A stretch of DNA of 64,000 nucleotides from Bog-473 sp049513455 (GTDB lineage: Bacteria; Actinomycetota; Acidimicrobiia; Acidimicrobiales; RAAP-2): contig JBEKWB010000006.1 in NCBI GenBank assembly GCA_049513455.1, forward strand, positions 1 to 64,000, read 5' to 3'. The notes beneath the pieces were generated by a model. It saw nothing but the letters and a program-made list of their open reading frames with translations. It was not told where the DNA came from and did not search any database. Shown piece by piece: positions 27,461 through 36,842 of this stretch; positions within the stretch are counted from its first letter, which is position 1; each line of letters starts with the position of its first letter. The translations under genes and the position numbers were made by a program.

Positions 27461-28465
27461 ATGAAAGGCTCACTCAGGATCGGGACGATCGCCGGAGTCC
27501 CAATCCGGATGCATTGGTCGCTTGTCATCTTGGTGCTCTTCGCCGTCGGCCCGGGAATGACGGCGTCGATGGCGCTCTCCGTACCTGGTTGGCTCGTGGC
27601 CGTGTTCGCATGCGTGCTCGTGCACGAGCTCGTGCACGAGCTCGCACACAGCCTCTTGGCACGACATCGCAGCTTTAAGGTCCGCGATGTCATCCTCATG
27701 CCCCTTGGCGGATTCTCCGAGATCATCGCCAACTCGCCCACCGACGAAATCTCCCTGGTCGGCGCGCTCACGAACTGGATCCTCGCCGCACTGCTCACGA
27801 TCGTTGCTGTGTCGAGCAGAATGGAGCTCTGGCCACCGACGCTCTTTGCTCGGGCCTGGCTTGTCCGGATCATCTGCGCCCGGCAGGCTCAACTTACTAC
27901 CGGCGCTGCCGCTCGTTGGTGGACGCGCGCTACGCGGGTTCCTCGGTCGGTCGCGGGGTCGTGCGGAGGCAACGGCGATCGCGGCGCGGCCTGCTGGTCG
28001 ACCTCTGGGTGGCACTCATCGGCATCCTCGTGTTTTCTTGGGCCCGCGTCGAACAACGGTCGGCGGCAGCGGGCGAACTGCTGCGCGGTCTCAAAGTGAA
28101 GGACGCCATGGTCACCGACACTTGGGGGCTCGAGGCGAGCGAGGCGCTGGAAGAAGCGGCGCCGCTACTTCGGCAATTTCCGAATCGCCCCTTTGCGGTC
28201 GTCGACGGCGGAGCGGTCATCGGTGCCCTCTCAGCGAGCGTTCTCCTTGCGCACCCCGGACCGTCGACCGTTCGAGACGCAACTGACACGGTAACGTCGT
28301 TGCTCGACACGGAGGACGACGTCTACCCGACAGCACTGGACGCCTTCGCCGAATGCGATCGCAAGTCAACTCGTGGTCGAGGAGGAGGGACGGCCCGTTG
28401 GAGTGCTCTATGCGTCGGAGCTCGAATCCCAGCTGCGCCAACGGCAGTCATACGTCGCCCGCTGA
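27461..28465 (+). pseudogene. Site-2 protease (M50) with CBS domain, broken by three frameshifts
   Basis: Four frame pieces make one M50 protein. The first runs from ATG 27461 ('GTIAGVPIRMHWSLVILVLF', zinc motif 'VHELVHELAHSLLARH', 'VILMPLGGFSEI'). The second, from about 27880, has 'NLLPALPLVGGRALRGFLGR' (the NPxDGG block with Asp changed to Val). The third, from about 27985, has 'LLVDLWVALIGILVF' and a CBS domain 'LKVKDAMVTDTWGLEASEALEEA'. The fourth, from about 28365, is 'QLVVEEEGRPVGVLYASELESQLRQ', ending at 28465. A 12-bp tandem duplication (GTGCACGAGCTC twice, about 27620-27643) adds four residues at the zinc motif. Frameshifts plus loss of the Asp make function unlikely. Confidence 0.82.
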
Positions 28466-28682
28466 GCAGCGTTGACTACGCGCAACGATTGAATCGGCCG
28501 ATGCTCGGCGCAACGTCACCTCGGTTCGCGCGGCAATAGGCCAGATAATCATTCCCGACAGTCGCCGCACCGGTTCTTCGTCAGTACCGGATCCGTGGAG
28601 GGCGTCCCGGTGACGGCATTCCTAAGCAAAGCAGTGAACCGACACGGTTCACGGCACCCTCATATCAAGCAGTCCCACCGAT

Positions 28683-29963
28683 TCACCCGCCGGGATCGAG
28701 CGCCAGATCACGAGTTTCGGGAATGGCCAGCCAGACGATGGGCAGGACCGTTAAGTAGAGCAGCGCCAGGACGCTGACAGCGGACCCGATGCTGCCAAGC
28801 AGGCCGGTGGATGCGCCCACAACCCCGACGATGGCGGGACCAAGGACCGAGCCGGCGTTACCGAAACCGTTGCGGATCCACGCGGACGCCTGAGCTCGGA
28901 TTTCGGTGGGAAACAGCTCGGTAGCGAAGGCCGACAAGACTGGAGCCACCCCGATACCAAAGAAAGCCGTGCCCATGAGAAACGGCAGCATCACCCAGGG
29001 ACTCCTCACCTGGAAAGTGGCGACGGCGCAGATCACTGCGGCGGTCACGTAGAGGACCGCCGTGGGGCGTCGACCGATGTGGTCCATCAGGTACCCCGCC
29101 AGCGCGTAGCCACCAACGCTGAACAGCGCCGCACCGGCGAAAAAGGCCCCTGCGGTGGTTGTGCCGAAGTGGCGTTCGTGCTCGGCGTAATAGGTCCACC
29201 ACCCGATGGCACCCGCGGAGACAAGTCCCTGGAAAAAGGCGATCGCTGCCACCGCGACGGCATGTCCCCGGTCCCGCCTCCCCCAGATGGTCGAGGCCGC
29301 GATGAGGCGCTGGTGGAGAGTCCGCGTGAGTTGCTCCCCGCGTCGGCGTGCCATGTGTACGTATGCCCTGCTCTCCTGCAGGCGGCGACGGGCGACGGAG
29401 ACCACCAGCAGCGGGACGGCGGCGACGAGGAAGAATGCCCTCCAACCGAGCGGGTTGTGGAGGAAGCCGACGGCCACCAGGGACCCTCCGAGGACCGCCC
29501 CCAGCGGGCTTACCAGCAGCAGCCAGGACAGATACCGCCCTCGCTGCTCCGAGGGAACTTCCTCGGCGAGCAGGGTGACGGCGACGCCGAACTCCGCACC
29601 GATGAACACCTGGGCGCCGAACTGGAAAGCCGCGAACGACCAGAGGCTCCAGGAGACCGCAGTGAGGGTGGTGAACACCGTGTAGCCCAGGATCGACCAC
29701 AGCAGGATCGGCCGCCGGCCGACGCGGTCCGCTTGGAGCACAACGAAGAAGGCCACGAACTGCCCGACACCGATCGGGATGTTGGCCAGTCCGATGGCGG
29801 CGGTGCCAACGTGGAAACTCGCCTTGAGCTGGGTGAGCAGGACCGCCCGGAGCTCGCCGTCATACGCGTTGAACATCGCGGCAGGCAGCAGCAAGGTCAG
29901 CAGTAGCCGGAGGTAGGCCGGCGAGCGTTCCTCGAGTTCGGCCGAACTGTCCGGTCCAGTCAC
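28683..29963 (-). CDS. MFS transporter (metabolite:proton symporter-like)
   Basis: This 426-aa protein has twelve predicted helices. MFS signatures are 'VVLQADRVGRRPILLWSILGY' between helices 2 and 3, 'EEVPSEQRGRYLSWLLL' after helix 4, 'GYLMDHIGRRPTAVLYV' in the second half, and 'ELFPTEIRAQASAWIRNGFGNAGSVLGP'. The layout fits the sugar/aromatic-acid porter group rather than drug antiporters. The frame is complete. It stands alone; nothing upstream reveals the substrate or a regulator. Confidence 0.85.
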   Translation of the reverse strand: MTGPDSSAELEERSPAYLRLLLTLLLPAAMFNAYDGELRAVLLTQLKASFHVGTAAIGLANIPIGVGQFVAFFVVLQADRVGRRPILLWSILGYTVFTTLTAVSWSLWSFAAFQFGAQVFIGAEFGVAVTLLAEEVPSEQRGRYLSWLLLVSPLGAVLGGSLVAVGFLHNPLGWRAFFLVAAVPLLVVSVARRRLQESRAYVHMARRRGEQLTRTLHQRLIAASTIWGRRDRGHAVAVAAIAFFQGLVSAGAIGWWTYYAEHERHFGTTTAGAFFAGAALFSVGGYALAGYLMDHIGRRPTAVLYVTAAVICAVATFQVRSPWVMLPFLMGTAFFGIGVAPVLSAFATELFPTEIRAQASAWIRNGFGNAGSVLGPAIVGVVGASTGLLGSIGSAVSVLALLYLTVLPIVWLAIPETRDLALDPGG

Positions 29964-30694
29964 GGATCTGTGGGGGCGTTCGCTCGCCGAGCGAGTAGCG
30001 TCTTGCGTAGAGGCGACTTGGCCGCTGTGAGCGCCGCGATAGACACGAAGCTACCAGAGGTTGCCCCCGTAATGATGCACTCTCTCTCCCGTCAATCTGT
30101 ACGGCGCGCTCCGGTTGGCCATGCCGCCTCTATTGAGCGGGCGTCCTTATCGTCGACGACGACGGCAACATCGTCAACCACCGGGGACGCGATCACATTC
30201 GGCAGACCTTCGCCTCCAACGGATAGGCAAGTTGACGTCGGTGTTAACGATGCTCCACTTCCCGCGTCACGGTGCAAATACCTTGTCACTCGTATGGATT
30301 CTTTCGTCTCTACGGCCTGGTCGCGACCGCACCGAGGGCACTCCTACACCCTCACCCCTCAGCGAATTCACGTGTGGGTTTCTACACAGTGCCCAGTCGC
30401 CAAGCTGGGCCGCGCTGCCCAGTCTGATTTGATTACGCAAACAAGCCAGATCGTCTAACTGACAACGCACAAGCCCTGGGCCATTGTCTGGACTTGATCC
30501 GCTGGCGGCGCAAGGGGACCAAGGAGGAGACGGTTTAGTTCCGCGCCTCGCCTCGGAGTGGTCACGGCCGCCGACCAAAGAGTCAGACCCGTCGGGCAAC
30601 TCCCAAGCGCTGACGGATCCATGCCCTGCAGTGATGGACGGTCGAATGTTGTTCCTGCGGGACTTGCGAGCCCATCCGCCAGTGGCATCCCATT
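29964..30694. other. Gene-less stretch of about 730 bp
   Basis: No frame on either strand gives a recognisable protein. A short plus-strand segment near 30146-30230 reads 'VLIVDDDGNIVNHRG', vaguely like a receiver-domain start, but is too short to call. Probably decayed DNA. Confidence 0.35.
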
Positions 30695-31463
30695 GTGAAG
30701 GCGATCCCCTGGTGGGCGGTAGCGGCCGCCAGCGCGGCTCCGGTGCTGCTCATCGGTGGCTTTTTTGTTCGCCACGGCGATGCAGCCGGCATCGTACAAG
30801 CCGGTCCGCGACACCATCAGCGAACTTGCCGGGCAGGGAGCGACCAACGCGTGGGCAATGACTTCAGCTCTCGTCGGTGTGGGCTTGTGCTATTTGCTCA
30901 GCGCGCTCGGACTGTACCCCGCAGAACGTTTTGGCCGCGCCCTGCTCGCCAGCGGAGGTGTGGCGACGCTATTGATCGCTGTGTTGCGGCAACCGCGTCA
31001 CGGCTATTCGCTTGGGCATGAACTCGCCGTCATCGCCGCAGCGCTGACTTGCCGTACGTGGCCGGCTTTCGTTTGGCGTCAACAACATCCTGCGCCGCTG
31101 CTGAGACCTATTCCGAGTGTCGGAGCGGCGGGCGGCTCGATTGGACTCGCAACGTGGTACGCACTCGAAGGTCATGGCGCCCTGCTAGGACTCGCCGAGC
31201 GTTGCGCGGCTGCAGCGGTCCCTCTGTGGCTGCTCGCTGTCGTTGTCACGACTCGGCGCGCACTCATGCAAGGTACGGCGAGCCGCGGCGCGTCGGGCGG
31301 CAAACGCACAGCGAGAATGTTCAGCTTTGCCACCCGGCGAACGGAGCGGCGACGAAGTTCGCGTTCATCGAGACCGTCGCAGCGCATGAAAACCGACGCG
31401 GTCACCCTTGCGGGCTCATGTCTCATGTCGCGTGGGGCAGGGCGGACCGGACGCACAGAATAA
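30695..31463 (+). pseudogene. DUF998-family membrane protein, frameshifted at a T6 run
   Basis: The N-terminus begins at GTG 30695 ('MKAIPWWAVAAASAAPVLLIGGF') and the body continues in another frame with 'YKPVRDTISELAGQGATNAWAMTSALVGVGLCYLLSALGL' and 'LLASGGVATLLIAVLRQPRHG', the typical DUF998 order of helices. The frames meet at TTTTTT (30761-30766), a classic slippage or sequencing-error site. Restoring one base would give a normal membrane protein of about 200 aa plus a tail. Function unknown. Confidence 0.65.
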
Positions 31464-31852
31464 CTCCCCTTAAGGTCTTCTCGGGGAATTTGAGGGGGCA
31501 CGTCGGCGCTCGAGGCGCCGGCGTATACCTAGAGCGATGGATCGGTCGATCTGGCCAGATTCCGTGTTTGCTGGCGTTATTGCGTCAGCGCGCAGATGGA
31601 TTGTTTTGCTGCAGACGAGGCCGCCGGCAGGACATGCGTCGCTGAGTTCGCAGGCTATCGCCTCCGTTCGGTGCCCGGGCCGAGGAAACGGTGACAGCAC
31701 CGAGGATAGGCAGCCTTAGCTGTCCACCGAGCCCTCCGTCTCGCCACCGCTGTCGAGGGAACCGAGACGGCGTCGGCGGCGGTCTATTCAGCACAAAGCC
31801 GGGCAGAACGTGAGGGCATCCAGCGTTCCCACGAGGAGAAGCTCCGCTTCGC
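31464..31852. other. Gene-less stretch of about 390 bp
   Basis: No recognisable coding or RNA feature was found between the DUF998 pseudogene and the MFS pseudogene. Confidence 0.35.
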
Positions 31853-32951
31853 TCACTTGGTTCCCGGGCTGAGCGGCTCCTCACCGATAACGTCGACCGC
31901 TGAAGCATTGCCCCTGTCGATGCGAGTCGAGACGAGACGGTGGCGGGACAGGACCGCTCCGCCGAAGGCGGCGGCGAAGCAGGACAGGGCTCCGACCACC
32001 AAGCCGACCCGGGCCTCGGTCTCCTCGATCACCCAGCCGATCAGCGGGCCTCCGACCGGTGTCGTCCCCTGGAAACCAAGTTGCCACAGTGCCAGCGCCC
32101 GGCCGCGCATGTTGGGAACGGCCGAGAGCTGGATCGTCGAGTTTCCGATGGAGATGAACGAGACGCTGGCCCAGCCGACGAAGAGCAGCCCGACACAGGA
32201 GAGCCACAGAGCCGGTGCCAGGGCGGTGAACAAGATGGCGATCCCGAAGCCGACCGAGGAGAAGATCATCGGTCTGATCCCGGTCCGCCCGCGCGCCGCG
32301 GTGACCAAGCCGCCCGCCACCGCGCCGAGGCCCATCGCCGCGGTCATGAAGCCATAGGCCTGCGAGCCGCCGTGAAAGGTGTCCTTGGCGAGCACCGGCA
32401 AAGACACCTGACACTCGTAAGCGAGCATGCCGACCAGGCCCATCATCACGAGCGGCACCGCGATGTCCGTGGTGCGGGCTGCGTAAGCAAACCCCTCCCG
32501 CAGCTGGCGCTTGGCCCGGTGTTCCGGCTGGGTCGGGTGAAGAGCCGAGCGGTCCATGACCAGCACCCGAGGTGACGACGGCGACGAAGCTGGCCGCGTT
32601 GGCCAAGAAGCAGACCCCTTCGCCGACCGCCGCGATGAGGATCCCGGCGATAGCCGGTCCGACCGCGCGAGCGGCGTTGCTCGTCACCGAGTTCAAGGTG
32701 ACGGCGTTGCGCACCTCCGAGGGCCCCACCATCTCGCGGACGAAGGCCTGCCGGGAGGGATTCTCGAAGGTGTTGTTCAGGCCCAGCACGATGGCGAGGA
32801 TGCAGACCTCCCACAAGCGCACGACGCCAAGCACGGTGAGCAGCCCGAGCACCAATGCCTGGAGACCCATGCAGGTCTGCAACAGAACCATCAATCGGCG
32901 CTCGTGCCCGGCCCCGCAGGCGATCGTCTTCAACCCTCCCGCGCTCGGCAT
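31853..32951 (-). pseudogene. MFS_3 (EntS-like) transporter, frameshifted and 5' truncated
   Basis: The 5' piece reads 'RRLMVLLQTCMGLQALVLGLLTVLG', 'LGLNNTFENPSRQAFVREMV' and 'ARAVGPAIAGILIAAVGEGVCFLANA', all hallmarks of the MFS_3 group (enterobactin exporter-like). At about 32565 the frame changes and continues as 'HRAKRQLREGFAYAARTTDIAVPLVMMGLVGM' to 'STIQLSAVPNMRGRALALWQLGFQGTTPVGGPLIGW'. The first three or so helices are missing before about 32890. Together these show a non-functional gene. Confidence 0.8.
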
Positions 32952-33038
32952 CGCCGGCCTGTAAACGGTGCTGCCCGCCGGGCCGCCGGAACACTGCCAG
33001 ACTCGTCCCGAACCCCTGTCGGCTCCCTTCCACGTCCT

Positions 33039-33737
33039 CTACAGCGAAGGGATGGAGGGGGTGATGTTGGTGCCCGGCTTTGTGGCGGTGGGCTTGACGT
33101 GGGGTACGAACCCGATTTTGGCGCTGAGCTGGTCGCCACTGGCGTCACCGAAGGCGATCGTGCACGTGGCACCGGCAGCGGTCTGGGCTGTCGTCGGCGG
33201 ACAGGGGAAACTGAGCGCGGCCGTAAGGGCCGACGTACCTGCGCTGTCGGTTCCGGTGGAGGGCGGCCCGGTATACCCGGTGACGATCTTGAACGTGGCG
33301 CTCAGCGTGCCCGTCGATGACGTCGAGACGGTCTGGGCCAGCGGATTGGTGCAGCTCACCGGAACCTGGCTACCTGCCACGCCGATCGTCGGTTGGCTTC
33401 CTGCGCTGTTGCACTCTGCAATCCCGCCGGGGCTGTTCGGCTTCAGTCCGGTTCCCGTGATGGTGACCACCTCTCCTCCCTTGAGGCATGTTCCGGGGTC
33501 CACCGTCATCTGCACCGTGCCGGCGCTCGCGTGGCTCGGCTCCGCAACACACGGAATGGTGGAGCTGGTCGAGGAGGTCGCCCTCGATGCGCTGGTCGTC
33601 GTCGACTTGGCGGTCGATTTGTTTTGAGCGCTCGAACAGCCTGCCAACGAGGCTGACACCAGCAGCAGGGCGATGACTGCTCCCACGTTCCAGTTTCGGC
33701 TTGTAATGGCCAAAGGCCCGATGCGGTGCACGGCCAC
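33039..33737 (-). CDS. Putative lipoprotein with a neocarzinostatin-like Ig fold
   Basis: This 232-aa protein has an N-terminal signal 'VIALLLVSASLAGCSS' containing a good lipobox (LAGC), a Ser/Thr-rich linker, and a mature domain of about 150 aa with four or five cysteines. The mature part ('VDPGTCLKGGEVVTITGTGLKPNSPGGIAECN', 'ASGDQLSAKIGF') resembles the Ig-like neocarzinostatin/macromomycin apoprotein fold found in many actinobacterial surface proteins. That resemblance is by eye and moderate. Function is unknown; an extracytoplasmic binding role is likely. A DosR-like box lies about 125 bp upstream. Confidence 0.6.
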   Translation of the reverse strand: MAVHRIGPLAITSRNWNVGAVIALLLVSASLAGCSSAQNKSTAKSTTTSASRATSSTSSTIPCVAEPSHASAGTVQMTVDPGTCLKGGEVVTITGTGLKPNSPGGIAECNSAGSQPTIGVAGSQVPVSCTNPLAQTVSTSSTGTLSATFKIVTGYTGPPSTGTDSAGTSALTAALSFPCPPTTAQTAAGATCTIAFGDASGDQLSAKIGFVPHVKPTATKPGTNITPSIPSL

Positions 33738-33862
33738 TCCTCGTCTAGGTGCTCCTCGTCCGGGCGTCGCGGTAAGACATCAGGAGAGACCCCAGCGACT
33801 CCGACGGGGACGCACTCAATTCTCGCTGGAGCCATCGTGAACTCGGTGACTCAGGTGTACCA

Positions 33863-33876
33863 GGGACCTACGGCCC
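33863..33876. promoter_or_regulatory. DosR/DevR-like box upstream of the lipoprotein gene
   Basis: GGGACCTACGGCCC differs from the box at 25846 by one base. It lies about 125 bp upstream of the minus-strand lipoprotein start, in otherwise non-coding DNA. Confidence 0.5.
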
Positions 33877-33984
33877 TTTCTTCTGGGCGCACGACCGACG
33901 CAACAGGTGATCGCTCAACAAGGACTTCACTCCCTGTTGCGGCGGCGTCCGGCGGATGAGGATGCTCGGGCTCGTTGCCGGACA

Positions 33985-34800
33985 CTAACCGGTCGTTGTC
34001 ACCGGGTTCCCACCGGGGCGTGGGGTGGTGCCGTCGCCACCCCGATGCGCTAGTGCGGTGCAGTGCCACCCGCCGGGACAGGCCTCGAACCCCCTGCGAT
34101 GGGCGAGTGCGACGCGCACCAGCGCGCCCTCGAGGTCGCGCGGGTCGATGCCGGCCGCCTTGGCCACGGCGCGCAACAACCCGAGCAAGTCATGGGCGCG
34201 GTCGTCGAGCAGGCCGAGGTGGAGGGCGCACGCCGCGGCCCGCTCGTCGAGCGCCGGCGCGGCCAGCGGCCATACGCCGCGCAGCTCGCGCAGGAAAACG
34301 CCGACGGTGACGGGCCCCCAACCGGGGAGGTCGTCGAGTGCCTGCTCGAGCTCGGCTGGCATGACCAGGTCGTCGGGAATGGCGCACACGCGTCCGCCGT
34401 AGCGCTCGACGAGCACGTCGCACAGATCGTGCAGGCGCGTGGCCGTTTTGAAGTCGTAGCGGGTGTACCCGCCGCGATCGAGCAGGGCGACGAGGTCGGC
34501 CCAGGAGAACGCCCGGGCTGTGACCGGCGTCACCCCAGCCTCGTCGAGAACATGGAAGGTGCGCTCAGCCACCGTGGTGGGAATCCGGGCGCCAAACAGG
34601 GTGGCGGCCATGAACCACCGCTCGATCTCGGCATCCCCAGCCCCGACGTCGATGCCTAAGGAGCGAGAGAAACGCCCGCCGCCCGCCACAATTTCCCGTG
34701 CCAGCTGGGAGCGCGAGGCGCGGGCACTGCGTGCCGGCGTTGCGGAGTCAGGGCCCATCGGGTCATCGTCGCTTCCGCTGGGCCATCGCACCAGTGCCAA
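33985..34800 (-). CDS. HhH-GPD-like DNA glycosylase-fold protein
   Basis: The product is 271 aa (257 from the second Met). The helix-hairpin-helix segment is 'LEQALDDLPGWGPVTVGVFLRELRG', comparable to the LPGxGxxTA motif of endonuclease III-type glycosylases, followed by 'WPLAAPALDERAAACALHLGLL'. Upstream helices ('IERWFMAATLFGARIPTTVAERTF') fit the rest of the fold. The catalytic Lys/Asp pair of EndoIII is not evident and the C-terminal FeS Cys cluster is absent, so enzymatic activity is uncertain. It may be a DNA-binding or alkylbase-repair relative. Confidence 0.6.
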   Translation of the reverse strand: MALVRWPSGSDDDPMGPDSATPARSARASRSQLAREIVAGGGRFSRSLGIDVGAGDAEIERWFMAATLFGARIPTTVAERTFHVLDEAGVTPVTARAFSWADLVALLDRGGYTRYDFKTATRLHDLCDVLVERYGGRVCAIPDDLVMPAELEQALDDLPGWGPVTVGVFLRELRGVWPLAAPALDERAAACALHLGLLDDRAHDLLGLLRAVAKAAGIDPRDLEGALVRVALAHRRGFEACPGGWHCTALAHRGGDGTTPRPGGNPVTTTG

Positions 34801-35291
34801 AGGTCACTGGCCGAGAAGATCTGGTCTTTGATCGAGACGACCCGCGTGCTCATGTCAGGACGGCTCACGGCTCGCCCGTCTCGAGGCGAGCAATAGACCT
34901 CCGAGTCTGTAAGCGGCCCTTCGTCTCTCCTAGAAGGAGCCGACAATAGACAGGCATCGACGGCCAGAGTCGGGAGGGCGGCCTAGGGCTCGCCCAATCT
35001 GCGACGGAGACGGGTTGATCAGGCTCAGGCTCGATCGGGACACTACGTCGTCAAATTGCCTCGCCGATCTCTGCTGTCTGCGCGTGAGAGGAGACGGCCT
35101 TGGGCCCGGATCCCATGACAACACCCCGGTCCACAGGAATGACCTCCGTGTACTTGGCGATACCACCTGCCTCGGTCTCGGTCGGATGGAAGCGCAGCGG
35201 ACCAACGCCTCCTCGCCGCCGCCCTGATTCTGCCGAGAGGGATGACCTGAAGGGATGTCATCAGACCTGACCATGGCAACCTTCACACGGT
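34801..35291. other. Gene-less stretch of about 490 bp
   Basis: One minus-strand frame near 35050-35210 reads protein-like ('GGIAKYTEVIPVDRGVVMGS') but has no partner sequence or good start, so I do not call it. The rest shows nothing recognisable. Confidence 0.35.
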
Positions 35292-35843
35292 TTATCCGAC
35301 GGACGAGGCCGGCTCGAGCCGCGCCCCGTAGTAGGTGCGCAGGTAAGAGAGCGCGCGGCGTTGGCGGGCGAGCAGCGGTTCGTCGTCCCCTGGCTCGAAC
35401 ACGGCGGTGGCGTCCGGGCAGACCACCAGCTCATGCGCTCGGATGAAGGCGTCGTAGCAAGTGTGACGTACACAACAATCTGTGTGCTGGCCTACGATGA
35501 CCAGCCGACCCACCTTATGGCTGCGGAGCACCGACTCCAGGTCGGTATCGGTGAATGCGGAGTAGAAGCGTTTCCCGATGACCAGGTCGCCAGGCTCAGG
35601 CCGCAGCTCGTCAATGACCGACCCACCGTGCGTCCCCGCCATGGCATGGGGCGGGAACACCCGAAGCTCGACATCGCTCAGCTGGTGGGCATCGTTGGCG
35701 TAGACCACCCTCCAGTCCTCATTTGCTCGAGCCTGTTCGGCGAGCGAGGCGATCGGCCCGATGATCTCTTTGGCCGCCGGGTTGCCAAGCACCCCGTCGA
35801 CGAAGTCATTCAGCATGTCCACTACAACCAGGGCTGTGCGCAT
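35292..35843 (-). CDS. Isochorismatase-family cysteine hydrolase (nicotinamidase-like)
   Basis: The start is chosen at ATG 35843, since AGGAGGAG lies about 10 bp upstream; TTG 35852 and GTG 35846 are alternatives (about 183 aa). The cysteine-hydrolase triad is clear: Asp in 'ALVVVDMLNDFVDG', Lys in 'LVIGKRFYSAFTDT', Cys in 'VGQHTDCCVRHTCYDA'. The family includes nicotinamidase PncA, which makes nicotinate from nicotinamide. A nicotinate phosphoribosyltransferase gene and NAD-synthetase debris lie 1-3 kb away, which favours that activity. Metal ligands of PncA (Asp-x-His) appear in 'VYANDAHQLSD'. Confidence 0.8.
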   Translation of the reverse strand: MRTALVVVDMLNDFVDGVLGNPAAKEIIGPIASLAEQARANEDWRVVYANDAHQLSDVELRVFPPHAMAGTHGGSVIDELRPEPGDLVIGKRFYSAFTDTDLESVLRSHKVGRLVIVGQHTDCCVRHTCYDAFIRAHELVVCPDATAVFEPGDDEPLLARQRRALSYLRTYYGARLEPASSVG

Positions 35844-36239
35844 CACTTTCAATCTCCTCCTGCCGGCCGGGGACGATGAACCGTCCTCGGCATTACCTAC
35901 TCCGAAGCATTGGGGGCCGTAACGGCTGTCACAGCATCGGTAGGCGCCATTGCCCTAACGGTCGCACGGTCGCGAAGAAGGCTCCCCATCGGCGTCGAGA
36001 TGTCGGATGGACGCGGCCAGACTGAAGTCAACAGCGGGCAGTGTCTGACATGGGACACGTGAGCCGACCGTTGGTATTGGCGCCTGTCGCCATCCAGAGA
36101 CAAACGATGTAGATGGGGCGATCGAGTCGCTTGGCAAGCGCACAGGTCGTTCATGAAGCCCTCGATTGCCACTCCTCGACAGAGAAGGATCGACCCGAAC
36201 GTCGCGCCACCGGCGATCTCCATGGCGTTGCCAGTACTG

Positions 36240-36365
36240 GAGGCTCCGGTTTTGGCGGAGGGGGCGGCGGCCACGGCAACGGAATCGGGGGTTCTATCGG
36301 AGGGAATAGTGGCTCGGGCGGAGGGACCGGCTCTGGTGGGATTGGGGGTTCGGACGGAAGGGGCG
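36240..36365 (+). repeat. G-rich low-complexity tract
   Basis: About 125 bp consist of imperfect GGN and GGNGGN units with many runs of three or more G on the plus strand. It would encode Gly/Ser repeats on one strand and Pro/Glu repeats on the other, but neither frame has a convincing start. It could form G-quadruplexes. Confidence 0.5.
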
Positions 36366-36578
36366 ATGTGGCAAAAGCGATCTGCATCATCTGATCAACC
36401 TTCCGAGATGGGTCCACCGATGGTCTCACTTCACCGGTAATTGCCCAGAGCAGGCAAACGGGGGTCACGCTTTCCTCGGCCTCTCAGCCTCTCAGCTCCT
36501 CTCCCTTCACGCCGACCTACTCGTCATGAAGTGCTCTGCCGGGCTTCTAATCAAACGCTGTTCAGGACTTGTCCGGTA

Positions 36579-36592
36579 GGGCCGAAGGTCCC
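36579..36592. promoter_or_regulatory. DosR/DevR-like box upstream of the nadE remnant
   Basis: GGGCCGAAGGTCCC is the exact reverse complement of the box at 25846. It lies about 250 bp before the surviving NAD-synthetase coding sequence, whose own 5' part is lost. Confidence 0.55.
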
Positions 36593-36842
36593 CCCACATC
36601 TTGCTCCTCGCAAATAGGCGACAGCGAGCCGGGCCGAACCTCCAGCTCGACCTCTGCAGTGAGGGTCACTCCTTGTCGCACGATGGATGACGCGAAGACA
36701 ATCGTGACGTGACAGGACTGAGAGATGTAGGTCCGGACGCGAACGCTGCGATCTGGCCTCACTTGGTGACCATTGACCCTACCTGACATGGTCGCTGTCG
36801 CAGACGACGATTACATGAGACCGCACCAGCTCCACAGAGCCA

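Larger units (their letters stand above)
35844..36842. other. Mostly gene-less stretch of about 1 kb
   Basis: It contains an inverted repeat at about 35868-35891 (CCGGGGACG and CCGTCCTCGG arms) just upstream of the nicotinamidase-like gene, a G-rich low-complexity tract (36240-36365) and a DosR-like box (36579). A 75-codon minus-strand frame at 36562-36789 overlaps the box and is not convincing as a gene. Confidence 0.4.

Noticed and set aside
30146..30230. 'VLIVDDDGNIVNHRG', possible receiver-domain start
   Set aside because: Only about 25 codons and the rest of a receiver domain cannot be found in any frame nearby.
36562..36789. 75-codon minus-strand frame
   Set aside because: It overlaps the DosR-like box, has no recognisable motif and no good ribosome-binding site.
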